Source of the DNA: RUG563 sp024681215
GTDB taxonomy: Bacteria > Bacillota > Clostridia > Christensenellales > Aristaeellaceae
NCBI GenBank assembly: GCA_024681215.1
Contig: JAILBG010000124.1
Location: forward strand, 1 to 8,883
DNA: 8,883 bases
Direction of reading: 5' to 3'
The notes below the pieces were generated by a model that was given only the letters and a program-made list of their open reading frames with translations, had not been told where the DNA came from and searched no databases. The translations under genes were made by a program, and so were the position numbers. This document shows, in pieces, positions 6,981 to 8,883 of this stretch; position 1 is the first letter of the stretch, and every line of letters starts with the position of its first letter.

Positions 6981-8519
6981 GTGCTGGCGCAAACGCTGTG
7001 CTTCGCCCTGCAGGGGGTGGACGGATTCCCGGTGCGGGTGGAAACGGACGTGGCCGGGGGCTTCGTCAGCTCCTTTTCCCTGGTAGGGCTGCCGGACACC
7101 GCCGTCCGGGAAAGCCGCGACCGGGTCACCGGCGCGCTGCGCAATTCCGGCTTCGCCATGCCCGGCGGGAAAATCACCATCAATCTCTCCCCCGCCGATC
7201 TGCGAAAGGAAGGCGCGGCCTTTGATCTTCCCATCGCCGTTTCCCTGCTGGCGGCCAGCCGCCAATCGCCCCTCCGGGATCTGGACCGGGTGCTTTTGCT
7301 GGGCGAGCTTTCCCTGGACGGGGCGCTGCGCCCGGTGCGGGGCGTGCTGTCGCTGGTGATCGCCGCCCGGCAGGCGGGCATCACCCAGGCCGTGATCCCC
7401 GCGGACAACGCGGCGGAGGTGCAGTCCCTGACCGGGATGCTGATCTATCCCGCCCGCAGCCTTTTCGACGTGGTGGAGCATCTGACCGGCAAAGCGCCCC
7501 TTCCCGCACAGATCCAGACCCGCTATGAAGACCAGCTCACCGACAGCCAGCCGCTGATGGACCTTTCCCTGGTGAAAGGCCAGCAGGGCGCCCGGCGCGC
7601 CCTGGAAATCGCCGCGGCCGGCGGGCATAATCTGCTTTTCGTGGGAAGCCCCGGCAGCGGGAAAACCATGATGGCCCGGTGCCTGCCCGGCATCCTGCCC
7701 CGGATGACCTTCGAGGAAGCCTGCGAAAGCACCCGCATCCATTCGGCGGCGGGGCTGCTGCGGCCGGGCCAGGGGCTGCTCACCGAGCGCCCCTTCCGCG
7801 CCCCGCATCACGCCGTGTCCGCCCCCGCCCTGGTGGGCGGCGGCAGCGACGCAAGGCCCGGGGAAATCTCCCTGGCTCACAACGGCGTGCTGTTCCTGGA
7901 CGAGCTGCCCGAATACGCCCCCAACGTGCTGGAGGCGCTGCGCCAGCCCCTGGAGGACGGCATCGTTACCGTGTCCCGGGTGAAGGCCCGGGCGCAGTAC
8001 CCTTCCCGGTGCATGCTGGTGGCGGGCATGAACCCCTGTCCCTGCGGCTATTACGGCAGCCGGGTGCGGCAGTGCCGCTGCGGGGAATACGCCATCCGGA
8101 AATACCTGAGCCACATCTCCGGCCCGCTTCTGGACCGGATCGACCTGCAGGTGGAGGTAGACGCGGTGCCGGTGAACGAGATCCAGTCCGCCGCCCCCGC
8201 CGAATCCTCCGCCGCCGTCCGTGCCCGGGTGCAGCAGACCCGGGACCGGCAGCAAAAGCGCCTGGCCGCCCACGGCTTCCGCTGCAACGCGGAAATGGAC
8301 GCAGCGGCCCTGAAGGAGCTGTGTCCCCTGACCCCGGAGGCCCAGCAGCTGCTTTCCGCCGCGGTGGAGCGCATGGGCATGAGCATGCGGGGCTACACCC
8401 GCATCGTCAAGGTGGCCCGCACCATTGCGGATCTGGCCGGGGAAAGCGAAATCGCCCCCGCCCATATCGCCGAGGCCGTGCAGTACCGCGCCCTGGACAG
8501 CAAATATTGGGGGACCTGA
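6981..8519 (+). CDS. comM: ComM/YifB family Mg-chelatase-like AAA+ ATPase
   Basis: ComM in Gram-negative bacteria is a hexameric helicase that promotes branch migration when transformed DNA is integrated; the Firmicutes YifB homologues are less studied. The 512 residues match the usual length. The N-terminal ChlI-type domain shows SLVGLPDTAVRESRDRV (33-49) and INLSPADLRKEG (67-78). The AAA+ core has Walker A GSPGSGKT (222-229), FRAPHH (272-277) and Walker B LFLDEL (304-309). Next comes NPCPCGYYGS...QCRCG with cysteines 353, 355, 366 and 368, possibly metal-binding, and then LLDRIDLQVEV, leading into the C-terminal Mg-chelatase domain (R469-G471, YTRIVKVARTIADL). The start is GTG at 6981, preceded by GGGAGG (6966-6971) with a 9-nt gap; the MLAQTLCFALQGVDG start aligns with the family. 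It lies 25 nt after the glycosyltransferase and 1 nt before dprA. No defects seen. Confidence 0.95.
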   Translation: MLAQTLCFALQGVDGFPVRVETDVAGGFVSSFSLVGLPDTAVRESRDRVTGALRNSGFAMPGGKITINLSPADLRKEGAAFDLPIAVSLLAASRQSPLRDLDRVLLLGELSLDGALRPVRGVLSLVIAARQAGITQAVIPADNAAEVQSLTGMLIYPARSLFDVVEHLTGKAPLPAQIQTRYEDQLTDSQPLMDLSLVKGQQGARRALEIAAAGGHNLLFVGSPGSGKTMMARCLPGILPRMTFEEACESTRIHSAAGLLRPGQGLLTERPFRAPHHAVSAPALVGGGSDARPGEISLAHNGVLFLDELPEYAPNVLEALRQPLEDGIVTVSRVKARAQYPSRCMLVAGMNPCPCGYYGSRVRQCRCGEYAIRKYLSHISGPLLDRIDLQVEVDAVPVNEIQSAAPAESSAAVRARVQQTRDRQQKRLAAHGFRCNAEMDAAALKELCPLTPEAQQLLSAAVERMGMSMRGYTRIVKVARTIADLAGESEIAPAHIAEAVQYRALDSKYWGT

Positions 8520-8520
8520 A

Positions 8521-8883
8521 ATGGAATTCACGAAAGACAGGCTGGCCCGCATCTGGCTGCAGTGCGCGCCCATGGGCGTGTGGAACCGGCTGCGGGAATG
8601 GAAAGAGCAGCTGGGCGGCGCGGAGCAGGTATGGGACGTGTTCTCCCCGGATTTTTATGGGATGCTGGGGGATCAGGCCTACGCTCAGCTGGCGGACAGC
8701 CGGGCAAACGGCTGCCGGGAGATCCTGTATCAGCTGGATTCGCTGAAGATCCGGCCGCTGTTTCTGGGGGATGGGGATTACCCCGCCGCCCTTGCCCGGA
8801 TCCCCGATCCGCCGGACGTGCTCTTCTGCCAGGGGCGGCTGCCCCCGGAGGGCCCCGCCGCCGCGGTGGTGGGCGCCCGCAGC
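8521..8883 (+). CDS. dprA: DNA-processing protein DprA (Smf), N-terminal part, cut by window end
   Basis: DprA protects incoming single-stranded DNA and loads RecA onto it during natural transformation; many non-competent bacteria also keep it. The frame is open from ATG 8521 to the window edge and gives 121 residues. The helical N-terminal region begins with KDRLARIWLQ (5-14). The linker to the Rossmann domain, YPAALARIPDPPDVLFCQG, is the family signature. The sequence ends in AVVGARS, corresponding to the first strand and glycine loop (usually VGSR) of the DprA Rossmann fold. GGGGGA (8509-8514) lies 6 nt before the ATG, within the last codons of comM; only one base separates the comM stop from this start, so translation is probably coupled. 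Completeness of the rest cannot be judged. Confidence 0.93.
   Translation, partial: MEFTKDRLARIWLQCAPMGVWNRLREWKEQLGGAEQVWDVFSPDFYGMLGDQAYAQLADSRANGCREILYQLDSLKIRPLFLGDGDYPAALARIPDPPDVLFCQGRLPPEGPAAAVVGARS

Noticed and set aside
2426..7408. A 1660-codon open frame on the minus strand, antisense to the glycosyltransferase and its neighbours
   Set aside because: It lies exactly opposite well-recognised genes. Its translation is rich in Gln, His, Gly, Arg and Pro without any domain, as expected of the antisense of GC-rich codons with biased third positions. No family motif and no plausible start context were seen.
6927..8573. A 548-codon minus-strand open frame over comM
   Set aside because: ComM is unambiguous on the plus strand; the antisense translation is Gly/His/Gln-rich with no motif.

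Overview
The window is GC-rich DNA from what looks like a high-GC member of the Clostridia (Bacillota), probably gut-associated. The evidence is the strong AGGAGG-type ribosome binding sites, the tightly packed or overlapping genes, and the gene order rbgA(ylqF)-rnhB-yraN ... comM(yifB)-dprA, which is a typical Firmicutes housekeeping cluster. The taxonomic call is an inference from gene order and composition only.

Layout. Positions 1-841 (minus strand) hold the 5' part of a sugar-phosphate nucleotidyltransferase of the mannose-1-phosphate guanylyltransferase type. It is interrupted by an in-frame TAA at 470-472; the same reading frame continues with clear homology on both sides, so it is called a pseudogene (or a sequencing error). 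A 201-bp, partly AT-rich divergent intergenic region (842-1042) follows. It contains a perfect 16-bp dyad at 971-986. Everything downstream is on the plus strand and looks like one operon: rbgA (ribosome assembly GTPase), rnhB (RNase HII), yraN (UPF0102 nuclease-fold protein), a 1371-residue membrane glycosyltransferase, comM (Mg-chelatase-like AAA+ helicase) and the start of dprA (RecA loader in transformation), which runs off the end of the window.

How the genes relate. The flanking genes form a genome-maintenance and translation cluster: 50S assembly, removal of RNA from DNA, a nuclease-fold protein, and two proteins that handle incoming single-stranded DNA. The large gene at 2840-6955 does not fit that theme. 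It joins two separate GT-C membrane glycosyltransferase modules, each preceded by an extracytoplasmic beta-sandwich-like domain: a Gpi18/COG5542-like module, then a discoidin-like domain, then a PMT (GT39) module. It probably uses polyprenyl-phosphate sugars to glycosylate something on the outer face of the membrane. The divergent nucleotidyltransferase would, if intact, supply an activated sugar such as GDP-mannose, which makes a functional link possible but unproven.

Points most worth a second look are the double GT-C fusion and its likely junction (an A-rich linker with an internal Shine-Dalgarno/TTG at 5042-5059), its insertion into a conserved housekeeping operon, the nonsense codon in the nucleotidyltransferase, and the loss of the G4 asparagine in RbgA. 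I found no RNA gene, CRISPR array, insertion sequence or convincing terminator. No stretch longer than 300 bases lacks a gene.
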